Assembly: GCA_041658565.1 (NCBI GenBank)
Contig: JBAZZY010000017.1
Span: forward strand, 1 to 54,417
Reading direction: 5' to 3'
From: Actinomycetota bacterium
Lineage (GTDB): Bacteria; Actinomycetota; AC-67
Length of the DNA stretch: 54,417 bases
Program-made: the position numbers and the translations under genes
Shown here: positions 7,767 through 15,121 of the stretch, in pieces
How positions within the stretch are numbered: the stretch's first letter is position 1
How the letters are laid out: every line of letters begins with the position of its first letter
The notes under the pieces: generated by a model
Told to the model about the DNA's origin: nothing
Seen by the model: the letters and a program-made list of their open reading frames with translations, nothing else
Database searches by the model: none

Positions 7767-8980
7767 TGGATATCGCGTGTGTCGTGCGCCGTTCCTTCCC
7801 CGGCCCCGGGGGGATCGCGACCGCGTTGCGTGTCGTTGCGCGCGAGCTTGCGCGCAGGCATCACGTCCGGGTGTGGGCCGCGCGCGTGGACGCGGCGCCG
7901 CTCACCCGCTTGAACGCGACGCTCGGCGCGCAGTCGTTTGCCCCGATGTGGATCGACCACGTCGAGGTCCGTCCGGTTCCGATGGGGATCTCGGGGATCG
8001 CGGCCGCGGTTCCGATGTCGCTGATGGCCGTCCCGGGGCTTCGCCGAGTCGGGTACGGCGCCTTGCGCCGCGCGACTGCGCCGGCTTACGTGCACGCGGT
8101 CGCTGCGCGCCTCGCCGAGGACTGGGGCGAGCCGCACGTCGTGCACTGTTGGGGCGGCGAGGCTTTGAACTGGGCCGCGGGTCGCGCGGCGCTTGAGCAC
8201 AGCCGTCCGCTCGTGGTCACGCCGTTCGCGCACCCCGGCGCGTGGGGCGACGACGACATGAACGTGGCCTTCTACAAGAGCGCAGACGCCGTGTGCGCGT
8301 TGCTTCCATCCGAGGCTGCGTTATACGCGGCTCTTGGAATCGACGAGAGCAAGATCCATGTGGTCGGCGTTCCTGTGACACCGCTTCCCAAGGGTGGACC
8401 CGATGTGCGCGCGGCGTACGGCATCGACGATGCGCCGCTAGTGCTGTTCCTCGGAGTAAAGGAGCCCTACAAGGGCTACCGCGCACTACTGGAGGCTGCG
8501 CCCGCGGTCTGGGCGGAAGTCCCGGACGCGAGATTCGCTTTCGTCGGTCCGCGGACCGAGGCATCTAAGGCCGATTTCGCGGAGGTAGATGATGATCGCA
8601 TCGTGGAAGTCGGCATGGTCGCCGACGACGTGGTTGCCGCGTGGCATCGCGCGGCAAGCGTCTACTGCCTGCCGTCGACGAGCGAGATCATGCCGGTCGC
8701 GATCCTAGAGGCCTGGCAGTACGAGACGCCGGTCGTCGCAGCCGAGTGGTGGTGCGCGCGCGATTTGATCACTCATGAGCGCGACGGGATCATCGTTCCC
8801 GCGCAGCCGAACGAGCCTCCCGACCCGGCGGCGATCGCATCGGCGCTGATCCAGATGCTGCGCGATCCGAGCGGCGCGCGCGACATGGGCATCGCCGGTC
8901 GCGAGATGGTTTCCGAGCGTTACTCGCCCGCGGCCGTGGGCGCGCGCCACGAAGACGTCTACCTGTCGGTGATGCCGTGA
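7766..8980 (+). CDS. Glycosyltransferase family 4 (GT-B)
   Basis: A 404-aa GT-B enzyme beginning MDIACVVRRSFPGPGGIATA. The donor domain contains FLGVKEPYKGYRALLEAA and the EX7E signature SEIMPVAILEAWQYETPVV. ATG7766 overlaps the preceding TGA by one base; the frame is open much further upstream, but that sequence lies inside the GT2 gene and is not coding. It is the fifth and last glycosyltransferase of block 1. Confidence 0.85.
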   Translation: MDIACVVRRSFPGPGGIATALRVVARELARRHHVRVWAARVDAAPLTRLNATLGAQSFAPMWIDHVEVRPVPMGISGIAAAVPMSLMAVPGLRRVGYGALRRATAPAYVHAVAARLAEDWGEPHVVHCWGGEALNWAAGRAALEHSRPLVVTPFAHPGAWGDDDMNVAFYKSADAVCALLPSEAALYAALGIDESKIHVVGVPVTPLPKGGPDVRAAYGIDDAPLVLFLGVKEPYKGYRALLEAAPAVWAEVPDARFAFVGPRTEASKADFAEVDDDRIVEVGMVADDVVAAWHRAASVYCLPSTSEIMPVAILEAWQYETPVVAAEWWCARDLITHERDGIIVPAQPNEPPDPAAIASALIQMLRDPSGARDMGIAGREMVSERYSPAAVGARHEDVYLSVMP

Positions 8981-9711
8981 AGCAGTGGCTTCGTGATATG
9001 GACCGTCGTCGGTTCAATGGACGGGCGCGCGCATGGTGGAACCGCAACGCGGTGCTCGGCGGCGGTTGGGGGGAGTTCCTCGACGAGGTCGAGAACGTCG
9101 CCGACGGCGCGCTTGTGATCGACGTGGGAGCAGGCGAGGCGGAGTTGCGCGCGCGCGTTCCGCGCGCGCGCTACGTCGCGATTGACAGAGGAATCGGCCA
9201 TGCCGGTTGGGATTATTCGGCTCTAGACGCGGTTGCCGACGCGACCGCGCTCCCACTCGCGTCCGGAGCCGCGGATTTGGTCGTCTCCAAGCAAGTCCTC
9301 GAGCATCTGCCCGAACCGGTGGATGCGCTTCGCGAGATGCGCCGCGTGCTGCGGCCGGGGGGAACGGTGTTGCTCTCGACCAATCAGCAGTGGCCGCAGC
9401 ACCAGCAGCCGCACGACTACTACCGCTTCACTTCATTCGGGTTGCGCTACTGCTTCGAGCAGGCGGGGCTTGATGTCGTTCAGATGCGCGCGATGGGCGG
9501 AGCGTTCACCGTCGCGCTGTTCCAGGTTTCCCAAACGCTCGCGCCACACCTGTGGTCGCGCACCGCGCGCGGCCGCGGCATCGCGACGGTTCTGCTTTCA
9601 CCCTTCGCTTTGCTCATGCGCACGGCTATGCCGCTGGTGACTCTGCTGGACCGCCTCGACCGAACCAAAGACAACACCCTCGGCTGGTACGTCCTGGCGC
9701 GCGCGCGCTAA
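8977..9711 (+). CDS. Class I SAM-dependent methyltransferase, end of glycan block 1
   Basis: A 244-aa methyltransferase. Motif I is VIDVGAGEAELR, followed by VVSKQVLEHLPEPVDAL and MRRVLRPGGTVLLST, then HDYYRFTSFGLRYCFEQAG, typical of Methyltransf_11 proteins in capsule and O-antigen clusters. A hydrophobic helix near residues 205-225 (VLLSPFALLMRTAMPLVTLL) suggests membrane association. It starts with GTG in a 4-nt overlap. Its TAA overlaps the TAG of the convergent nucleotidyltransferase gene, inside a GC-alternating inverted repeat. Confidence 0.83.
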   Translation: MKQWLRDMDRRRFNGRARAWWNRNAVLGGGWGEFLDEVENVADGALVIDVGAGEAELRARVPRARYVAIDRGIGHAGWDYSALDAVADATALPLASGAADLVVSKQVLEHLPEPVDALREMRRVLRPGGTVLLSTNQQWPQHQQPHDYYRFTSFGLRYCFEQAGLDVVQMRAMGGAFTVALFQVSQTLAPHLWSRTARGRGIATVLLSPFALLMRTAMPLVTLLDRLDRTKDNTLGWYVLARAR

Positions 9712-9722
9712 GCGCGCGCGCG
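9697..9722. repeat. Alternating-GC inverted repeat at convergent stop codons
   Basis: Ten-base arms of alternating GC at 9699-9708 and 9712-9721 flank the trinucleotide TAA, which is the methyltransferase stop codon; CTA at 9708-9710 is the stop of the opposite gene. An RNA from either strand could form a 10-bp hairpin here, so it may act as a bidirectional terminator, but no U-tract follows on either side. Confidence 0.45.
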
Positions 9723-10256
9723 GCCGACCAACTCGGCGAGCCGGAGAGTGCGGACATCCTCGGCTCCCAGCAGCGATCGCAAGATTGTCAGGGCTTGCTC
9801 GCCGATGGGCGCCTGGGTTTCCAGGACCGCTTCGATGTCTGCCCAGTCCCTGGTCCTGTTGAACATGGCCTTGAAGACGACAAGTGTGTGCCCTGCGAGG
9901 ATGGGGATCGTGGTGCCTTCGAAGGGGACCCTCACGACGGCTTCGGCGGCGGCGTGGTGGAACTCGTGGGTGTCGAAGAACAAGTCCACCGGAGTGTCGT
10001 CCCACATCACGCGGACCTGTCCGTCGCGCTTCGCCGCCGTCCGATGGGTCTTGCGCACCGCGACGCCCTTCGGCATGGCATCGAGCGCCTCGTCGGCCCG
10101 ATCGGACGGGAGGAAGACGTTCAGGTCGAGGTCGCGCGTTCCTCGCGGCTCTTCGGTGAAGTACGCGAGCGCAATCGCTCCACCGAACGCGTGCCGTACT
10201 CCGGCGCGCTCCAAGGCGACGTGGATCGCCAGGAGGCGACCGGCGAGAACGCTCAT
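9708..10256 (-). CDS. Nucleotidyltransferase-like protein (putative toxin of an XRE/NTase pair)
   Basis: A 182-aa protein with a polymerase-beta-type nucleotidyltransferase signature: HAFGGAIALAYF followed by RGTRDLDLNVFL, where the DxD would bind metal and NTP. The rest fits AbiEii/DUF1814-like proteins (TPVDLFFDTHEFHHAAAEAVV, then KAMFNRTRDWADIEAVL). Family members paired with a small helix-turn-helix partner are proposed or shown toxins that modify RNA or nucleotides. ATG10256 overlaps the antitoxin stop in ATGA. The frame stays open upstream to 11183, but that is not coding. Confidence 0.75.
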   Translation of the reverse strand: MSVLAGRLLAIHVALERAGVRHAFGGAIALAYFTEEPRGTRDLDLNVFLPSDRADEALDAMPKGVAVRKTHRTAAKRDGQVRVMWDDTPVDLFFDTHEFHHAAAEAVVRVPFEGTTIPILAGHTLVVFKAMFNRTRDWADIEAVLETQAPIGEQALTILRSLLGAEDVRTLRLAELVGRARA

Positions 10257-10561
10257 CCGACTTCGCGATGGAAGGGCGGAAACGACAGGGTGCGCCGTGG
10301 TCGCCAAGGCAGGCGCTCCGCGAGGTCGAGGACTTCGGAGAGCACGCGCGCGTTGCGCTCGAGGTCGATGCGCGGGGCAAGGCGCAGTTCGAATCCGGCC
10401 GCCGCGAGGATGGCGGCGAGAGCATCGGCGCCGGGTTGGCGGTTTCCGCGCTCGTAGGCGTTCAGAACCGACCTGGGGATGCCGGCCTTGCGCGCGAGGG
10501 CGGCCTGGCTGAGTCCGGCGCGCGCCCGGGCGTCGGCGAGCAGTCCAGATGCGACACTCAT
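10253..10561 (-). CDS. XRE-family helix-turn-helix regulator (putative antitoxin)
   Basis: A 102-aa protein. Residues ~5-60 form an HTH_3/XRE domain: LLADARARAGLSQAALARKAG, then PRSVLNAYERGNRQPGADALAAIL. The C-terminal ~40 residues (EVLDLAERLPWRPRRTLSFPPF) would contact the partner. It is coupled by ATGA to the nucleotidyltransferase gene and sits 8 bp downstream of an 18-bp perfect palindrome, so autorepression of the pair is the simplest reading. Confidence 0.82.
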   Translation of the reverse strand: MSVASGLLADARARAGLSQAALARKAGIPRSVLNAYERGNRQPGADALAAILAAAGFELRLAPRIDLERNARVLSEVLDLAERLPWRPRRTLSFPPFHREVG

Positions 10562-10569
10562 GACGCAAT

Positions 10570-10587
10570 GTTAGCGGATCCGCTAAC
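10570..10587. promoter_or_regulatory. Perfect 18-bp palindrome, likely operator of the XRE/NTase pair
   Basis: GTTAGCGGATCCGCTAAC is a perfect 18-bp palindrome beginning 8 bp upstream of the XRE start codon. The TAG stop of the upstream HAD gene (10583-10585 on the complement) lies inside it. Size, symmetry and position fit a dimeric XRE repressor site. Confidence 0.7.
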
Positions 10588-11257
10588 GCTGGGGTAGGGC
10601 CTTGCCGGCGCGCGCCAGGATGTCGGGCAGGGTCTGGCCTGCGAGGGATTCCAGCACGGCGTCGGCGCCCTCCATCGGGAGGCGGCGGGTGAGGGCGTTT
10701 GGGATCGCGATGCAGGTGAGGCCGGCGGCCTTGGCGGCGCGGATACCGTTGGGGGAGTCCTCGAAGGCGACGGTGTTGTCGGGGCGCAGGTTCAGGCGCG
10801 CGAGCGCTTCGCGATATGAGGCCGGGTCCGGCTTTGCGCGGCCGACGTCGTCGCGACAGACGATCGCATCGAACTCCTCCAACCCGGCTGCGGTGCGGTA
10901 GCGCTCGACGTGGGAGCGCGTCGAACTGGAGGCGATGCCGACGCGAAGTCCGGCAGCGCGCGCCTCGGAGATACGTTCGGCGGCGCCCGGCATCGGGCGG
11001 CATCCGTTCATCAGTTCCCGGAAGGCCACCTTGTGCTCTGCCTGTAGGACCGCCCGGTCCAAGGTCTGGTCGAGGGCCGACTCCAGGTGGGCCACGGGAT
11101 CGAAGGCGCCGACCGTTCCGATGCACTTCGCCCAGTCCTCGAACGTCAGTTTGGCTCCGCGCGCGAGATAAACCCGCTCCCACGAGGAGAAATCGGGCAC
11201 TTCGGTATCAACCAGTAGGCCGTCGAAGTCGAAGATCAGTCCGTAGACATCTGACAA
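10583..11257 (-). CDS. HAD-superfamily phosphatase, beta-phosphoglucomutase-like
   Basis: About 224 aa with all HAD motifs: I, LIFDFDGLLVDTE (nucleophile and acid/base Asp); II, VGIASSSTRSHVERY; III and IV, GRAKPDPASYREAL and VAFEDSPNGIRAAKAAG. The helical cap between motifs I and II places it in the PGM/phosphoglycolate-phosphatase subfamily, so it should hydrolyse or mutate a small phosphorylated sugar. The start is uncertain: TTG11257 gives MSDVYGLIFDFDG with the normal family N-terminus but no strong ribosome site. The open frame extends to 11494, overlapping the zinc-finger gene in another frame, which is unlikely to be real. Confidence 0.75.
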   Translation of the reverse strand: MSDVYGLIFDFDGLLVDTEVPDFSSWERVYLARGAKLTFEDWAKCIGTVGAFDPVAHLESALDQTLDRAVLQAEHKVAFRELMNGCRPMPGAAERISEARAAGLRVGIASSSTRSHVERYRTAAGLEEFDAIVCRDDVGRAKPDPASYREALARLNLRPDNTVAFEDSPNGIRAAKAAGLTCIAIPNALTRRLPMEGADAVLESLAGQTLPDILARAGKALPQR

Positions 11258-11342
11258 GTCGGATGCACAATTCTCAGCCGCAAGATGGACGATCCGTTTC
11301 CCGAAAGGAAGAGTAATGACAAACTGTCGTGTCGCACCCGCG

Positions 11343-11504
11343 TCAGCGGTTCGGCTTGCTCCCTTCGGCCAGGCTGACGGCTTTGCGGGCGCACTTGTCG
11401 CAGATGTAGATTCCCGGCCCGGCGACGAGCGCTTGCCCTTCCGATCCTGCGCGTCCACAGAAGGAGCAATGCAGCTTGTCCCGGCCTTTGTCAAGAAGCT
11501 CCAT
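11343..11504 (-). CDS. Stand-alone ClpX-type C4 zinc-finger protein, 53 aa
   Basis: A short frame from ATG11504 to TGA11343 encodes MELLDKGRDKLHCSFCGRAG, then a linker and ICDKCARKAVSLAEGSKPNR. The CxxC...CxxC spacing and surrounding residues (HCSFCG, then GIYICDKCA) match the zf-C4_ClpX domain that normally heads the ClpX unfoldase and mediates dimerisation and substrate or adaptor binding. No ATPase domain follows: the frame stops six residues after SLAE. Small free zf-ClpX proteins exist in actinobacteria and their role is not established. It lies 6 nt downstream of the exported-protein gene, so the two may be cotranscribed. Confidence 0.7.
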   Translation of the reverse strand: MELLDKGRDKLHCSFCGRAGSEGQALVAGPGIYICDKCARKAVSLAEGSKPNR

Positions 11505-11510
11505 CGCGCA

Positions 11511-11786
11511 TCACATTCCCAGATTGTAAAGAAACGCTCCGGCGCACTGAATCAAACCGCCTCCACCCCCGCGACAAATCGTCCAGGACTTCGCGGCTCC
11601 ACCCCAGTTGAGGAGCGGGGGATCGAATCCGCCTGTTCCGTCCATCACGATATCGATTGCCTGGCAAGGTGCGTCGACAGCGTGACAGGGGTCGTTGTCC
11701 GACTCGGGTCCGGCCCAAGCTGGCGAGGCACCGACACCAAGCGCCGCGACGAGCATTCCAACCATGAGACGTCTGCTGATGGCCAT
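11511..11786 (-). CDS. Small exported cysteine-containing protein, unknown function
   Basis: A 91-aa preprotein with a clear Sec signal peptide: MAISRRLMVG, then MLVAALGVGASPAWA with an AxA cleavage site after about residue 25. The mature ~66 aa has four cysteines and a glycine-rich patch (ICRGGGGGLIQCAGAF). ATG11786 is supported by GGGGAGGG on the complement, 5-6 nt upstream; an in-frame upstream start at 11828 lacks such support. I recognise no domain. Confidence 0.65.
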   Translation of the reverse strand: MAISRRLMVGMLVAALGVGASPAWAGPESDNDPCHAVDAPCQAIDIVMDGTGGFDPPLLNWGGAAKSWTICRGGGGGLIQCAGAFLYNLGM

Positions 11787-11849
11787 TGAAACCCTCCCCA
11801 GGTCGAAGCCACCGACATTCCGGAACATAATGCTGGCCGCGTCGGTTGG

Positions 11850-12803
11850 TCAAGGGGATCGCTCGGGTGTGTTGAGGGGATCACGGGTGAGGCCCGATGT
11901 AGGGCACGGGCTGGACGTCACGACCCCCGAACCGATCCCGGGCGGCGCTAGCGGAGGAGCTCGTCGCTCGGCCGCGAATGTCTCGCAGCCGAATTCAGGG
12001 CGCGCGCGGCGCACTGCGACGCTGAAGCCCAGATGCTCAATGCCGCGCACGAACTCGCCGCATGCGCGGGTGTCGCCGTGGACCTCGACGAACAGCCGAC
12101 GCGCGCGCGCCAGGGCGGCTCCGTCCCGCGCGAGGACCTCGTGCTCGGATCCCTCGATGTCCATCTTCAGAACGTCAACATGATCGAGGCCGTGGCGGTC
12201 GAGCAGTTCGCCGAGGCGGATCCCGGGAACGACCACGGTGTGTCCGGGTCCGGCATCGGCGCGCGCGCTGCCGTGCCGTGGGTTGGACCCGATTGTGAAC
12301 GCGACCCCGCCCGGTGGCGGATCGCCGACCACGCAGACGTGCTCCACTGCCGCGCGCGGGAACTTGCTTCGCAGTTCCTCGGCCAGGCTCGGGTTCGCCT
12401 CCACAAGAAGCACGGTGTCCAGTCGGCAGGTCGCTGCGAAGTGGTAAGCGGCCATTCCGGTGTTGGCGCCGAGGTCGACGTAGGTGCGCGCGCTCGACAG
12501 GTCGAATGGAGAGGTGTACTCGCCGCCGAAGAAGACCTCGCGGAACGAGGCCAAATCATCCCGCGCGAAGGTGACGCGCAGTGTCATTGGGGTGTCGTCC
12601 GCAGCGGGGATGTGCTGGGTGAACCCGAAACGACGCAGTGGAGAGAGCGCCGCCTCGGCTGCTCGTCGCGCGGAGGGAGAACCGGATTCCGCCAGCCAAG
12701 CCAACTTGAACAAGGGGTAGCGGGCGAGCATACGGCGCCGGTCGGACGCGTCGACGCGGTAGGTGCGGCAGTAGCCGTTTACGAGGTCCAGGAAGTAGCT
12801 CAC
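11850..12803 (-). CDS. FkbM-family SAM-dependent methyltransferase
   Basis: A 317-aa protein with FkbM-type motifs: TYVDLGANTGMAAYHFA (motif I, SAM glycine loop), VLLVEANPSLAEEL (motif II acidic residue) and VDVLKMDIEGSEHEVL, the family hallmark. FkbM enzymes O-methylate sugars or polyketides and are common in surface-glycan loci. GTG12803 is chosen because GGAGGA on the complement lies 5 nt upstream; the longer frame to 12866 is not needed. It is divergent from the epimerase gene across a 209-bp GC-rich gap. The last ~40 residues (proline/serine-rich, from about AERRAPPLAPP) are low-complexity. Confidence 0.83.
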   Translation of the reverse strand: MSYFLDLVNGYCRTYRVDASDRRRMLARYPLFKLAWLAESGSPSARRAAEAALSPLRRFGFTQHIPAADDTPMTLRVTFARDDLASFREVFFGGEYTSPFDLSSARTYVDLGANTGMAAYHFAATCRLDTVLLVEANPSLAEELRSKFPRAAVEHVCVVGDPPPGGVAFTIGSNPRHGSARADAGPGHTVVVPGIRLGELLDRHGLDHVDVLKMDIEGSEHEVLARDGAALARARRLFVEVHGDTRACGEFVRGIEHLGFSVAVRRARPEFGCETFAAERRAPPLAPPGIGSGVVTSSPCPTSGLTRDPLNTPERSP

Positions 12804-13012
12804 GCGTCCTCCGCAGGTTGGTTCACGCGCGCAAACGTAGCGGCGCGGGGACGCGGATGCACGCACCCGCCCGTTTCGCTGTCTGTGTCACGGTTTGCCC
12901 GGGCGAATCTTTCGCGCGCAGGCCGCCGGGCGTCGCGCGCGCGCGGCCCGCTCGTTGAGAACTGTGAGCGCCGTGTCGGTCCGGCGCCACGACGGAGTAA
13001 GGGGCGACCGTC

Positions 13013-13975
13013 TTGAGCCATCATGTGCCGGCCCGCGTGCTCGTCACGGGCGGAGCCGGGTTCGTCGGCAGTCATTTGGTTGAGCGCCTCATCGCGCGCG
13101 GGGATCAAGTGACAGTGCTCGACGATCTTCGAAACTCGACCACCGAGAACTTGTCGGCGGTCGCGAACCGAGTTCGCTTCGTCCTCGGTGACTGCGGCGT
13201 TGCCGCTCGACTCATTGCCGAGGAAGAGTACGACGTCGTATTCCACTTGGCTTCGCCGGCATACGTTCCGCCTTCGGTCGATGATCCCATCGGAGACTTG
13301 CGTGCGAACGCCGAGCAGACGCTGCTGATTCTTCAGGCTCTGCGAGACCTCTCGTCCCGCCCTCGGTTGGTGCATGTCTCGAGCGCGGCGATCTACGGTC
13401 AGCCGAACGTGCAACCGATTCGCGAGGAGTGCCCTCCGTCGCCGGTGTCGCCCTACGGTGTGGACAAGTTCTGCGCTGAGGAGCATGTGCGCGTCGCGTC
13501 GCTTCTGCACGGCATCCGCGCCACCGTCTTGCGTTACTTCCCGGTTTACGGGCCGCGCCAGCGCAAGCAGGTTGTGTACGACCTCGTGAACAAGCTTCGA
13601 GTGAACCCACGGCGGGTCGAGGTGTTCGGAACGGGGCGAGAACTGCGCGATCTGGGGTACGTGGACGACGTCGTTTCGGCGACGATCGTCGCGGCCGACT
13701 GCGCGCCCGCGCGCGGGGAGGCTTTCAACGTCGGCTCCGGCCACATGGTCACGATCGCGCAACTCGCCGAAACGATCGCGCGCGCGATGGGAGTGACGCC
13801 GGAGATCGTGTTTACCGGATCCGTCCGCCCCGGCGATTCCGAGCGGATGGTGGCCGATATTTCGAGACTCGGAGAACTGGGATACGAGCCGGCAGTCTCG
13901 TTCGAGGCCGGTGTGTCGCGCACCGTTGCGTGGGCGACCGGGCAGTCCCCGCAAATGGCCGAAGGGGTCGCGTAG
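13013..13975 (+). CDS. NAD-dependent sugar-nucleotide epimerase/dehydratase (extended SDR)
   Basis: A 320-aa extended short-chain dehydrogenase. The Rossmann glycine motif VTGGAGFVGSHLVERL is at residues ~8-23, followed by VFHLASPAYVPPS, the catalytic Ser region SSAAIYG, and YGVDK (catalytic Tyr-x3-Lys) at ~145. GTGRELRDLGYVDDVV matches GalE/RmlB-like enzymes. It would epimerise, dehydrate or decarboxylate a nucleotide sugar for the adjacent transferases; the exact reaction cannot be told. It starts at TTG13013 with AAGGGG about 8 nt upstream and opens glycan block 2. The next ATG follows its TAG directly. Confidence 0.85.
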   Translation: MSHHVPARVLVTGGAGFVGSHLVERLIARGDQVTVLDDLRNSTTENLSAVANRVRFVLGDCGVAARLIAEEEYDVVFHLASPAYVPPSVDDPIGDLRANAEQTLLILQALRDLSSRPRLVHVSSAAIYGQPNVQPIREECPPSPVSPYGVDKFCAEEHVRVASLLHGIRATVLRYFPVYGPRQRKQVVYDLVNKLRVNPRRVEVFGTGRELRDLGYVDDVVSATIVAADCAPARGEAFNVGSGHMVTIAQLAETIARAMGVTPEIVFTGSVRPGDSERMVADISRLGELGYEPAVSFEAGVSRTVAWATGQSPQMAEGVA

Positions 13976-15121
13976 ATGCGCGTCGCATTCGTGCCTGCCG
14001 CGCGCCTGTTGTCGGATCGCGCCGCGAACGGTGAAGCGCTGATCGCGGCAGCACTCTTGCGCGCGCTGGCGGCTCGCGGGCACGACGTGATCGCCTACTG
14101 CGAGCGCGCGGAGGGCAGCTTCGACGGGATAGATGTCCGGGAGATCTCGGTCCGGGGCCCGACGGTCGGGGCGGGGCGCATTGCGTTTGCCCGGCGTATC
14201 GCGCGCGACTGCGCTACGCAGAACCTCGACGTTGTGCACTTGCTGTTCCCATTCACGACCGCGGACGGATACACGCTGGCCGGCGGTGCTCCGCTGGTCG
14301 TCGGGCCCGTGAACCTGCCCTGGCCGCAGGTCGCGTCGCGCCGCGGGAAACCGGCCGCGCGCCTCGCAGCCGTGGTTACCGATTCGATTGAGGCGAGGCT
14401 GCACCGACGCACGCTGGCGCGCGCGGATCGGATCTTGGTGACCGGGTCCTCCTCGTACGAGGCGATCCCGTTGCAGGTTCGTGAGCGCGCCGTTGAGATC
14501 CCCTTCGGCGTGGACGTCGAGCGGTTCGGCGCGACCCCGCTGCCGCACGATCCGGTGATCGTGTTCTTCTCGGTCTTGTCCGAGCGCAAGGGTGTTCGCG
14601 TGTTGCTGGAAGCTATGCCGCATGTCCTGCGCCGGATTCCCGCCGCGCGCCTGGTGATCGCCGGCGACGATCCGACCGGGTTGCGGCCGGCGCTCGAGGC
14701 GCGCGCGCGCGAACTCGGGGTTGCGGTGGAATTCATTGGGGCGGTCGAGCCGGCGCAAGCGCCGGAGATCTATGCGCGCGCGCGCGTCGTGTGCCAGCCC
14801 AGTTTTGGGGAGCCCTTCGGCATGACCGTCGTCGAGGCGATGGCGAGTGGACGTCCGGTGGTCGCTACCGGATCCGGAGGCATTCCCGACGCAATCGTGG
14901 ATGGCCGCGGCGGACGACTTGTCCCCCGCGGAGACGAGCGATTGCTGGCGGATGCGCTCGCGTCGGTCCTGGCCGATCCGCTCGGCGCGGAAGCTATGGG
15001 GGCATTCAACCGCGCGCGCGCCGAGCGGCGATTCGCACTCGCACGCGTTGCCGAACGCATCGAACTGACCTACGAGGCTTTGGCGGCCGGGCGTTCCGTG
15101 GAGCACGCGCATGCCTCCTGA
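13976..15121 (+). CDS. Glycosyltransferase family 4 (GT-B)
   Basis: A 381-aa GT-B enzyme opening RVAFVPAARLLSDRAANGEA. The donor domain shows FFSVLSERKGVRVLLEAM and the EX7E signature GEPFGMTVVEAMASGRPVV. It begins on the base after the epimerase stop and overlaps the flippase start by 11 nt, so the three are coupled. Confidence 0.87.
   Translation: MRVAFVPAARLLSDRAANGEALIAAALLRALAARGHDVIAYCERAEGSFDGIDVREISVRGPTVGAGRIAFARRIARDCATQNLDVVHLLFPFTTADGYTLAGGAPLVVGPVNLPWPQVASRRGKPAARLAAVVTDSIEARLHRRTLARADRILVTGSSSYEAIPLQVRERAVEIPFGVDVERFGATPLPHDPVIVFFSVLSERKGVRVLLEAMPHVLRRIPAARLVIAGDDPTGLRPALEARARELGVAVEFIGAVEPAQAPEIYARARVVCQPSFGEPFGMTVVEAMASGRPVVATGSGGIPDAIVDGRGGRLVPRGDERLLADALASVLADPLGAEAMGAFNRARAERRFALARVAERIELTYEALAAGRSVEHAHAS

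Noticed and set aside
10380..10400. GTTCGAATCC, resembling a tRNA T-loop
   Set aside because: Lies inside the XRE gene and no acceptor, D or anticodon stem can be drawn around it.
9708..11183. Very long minus-strand extension of the nucleotidyltransferase frame
   Set aside because: It runs antisense or out of frame through the XRE and HAD genes; the arginine/proline-rich product is typical of GC-rich shadow frames.
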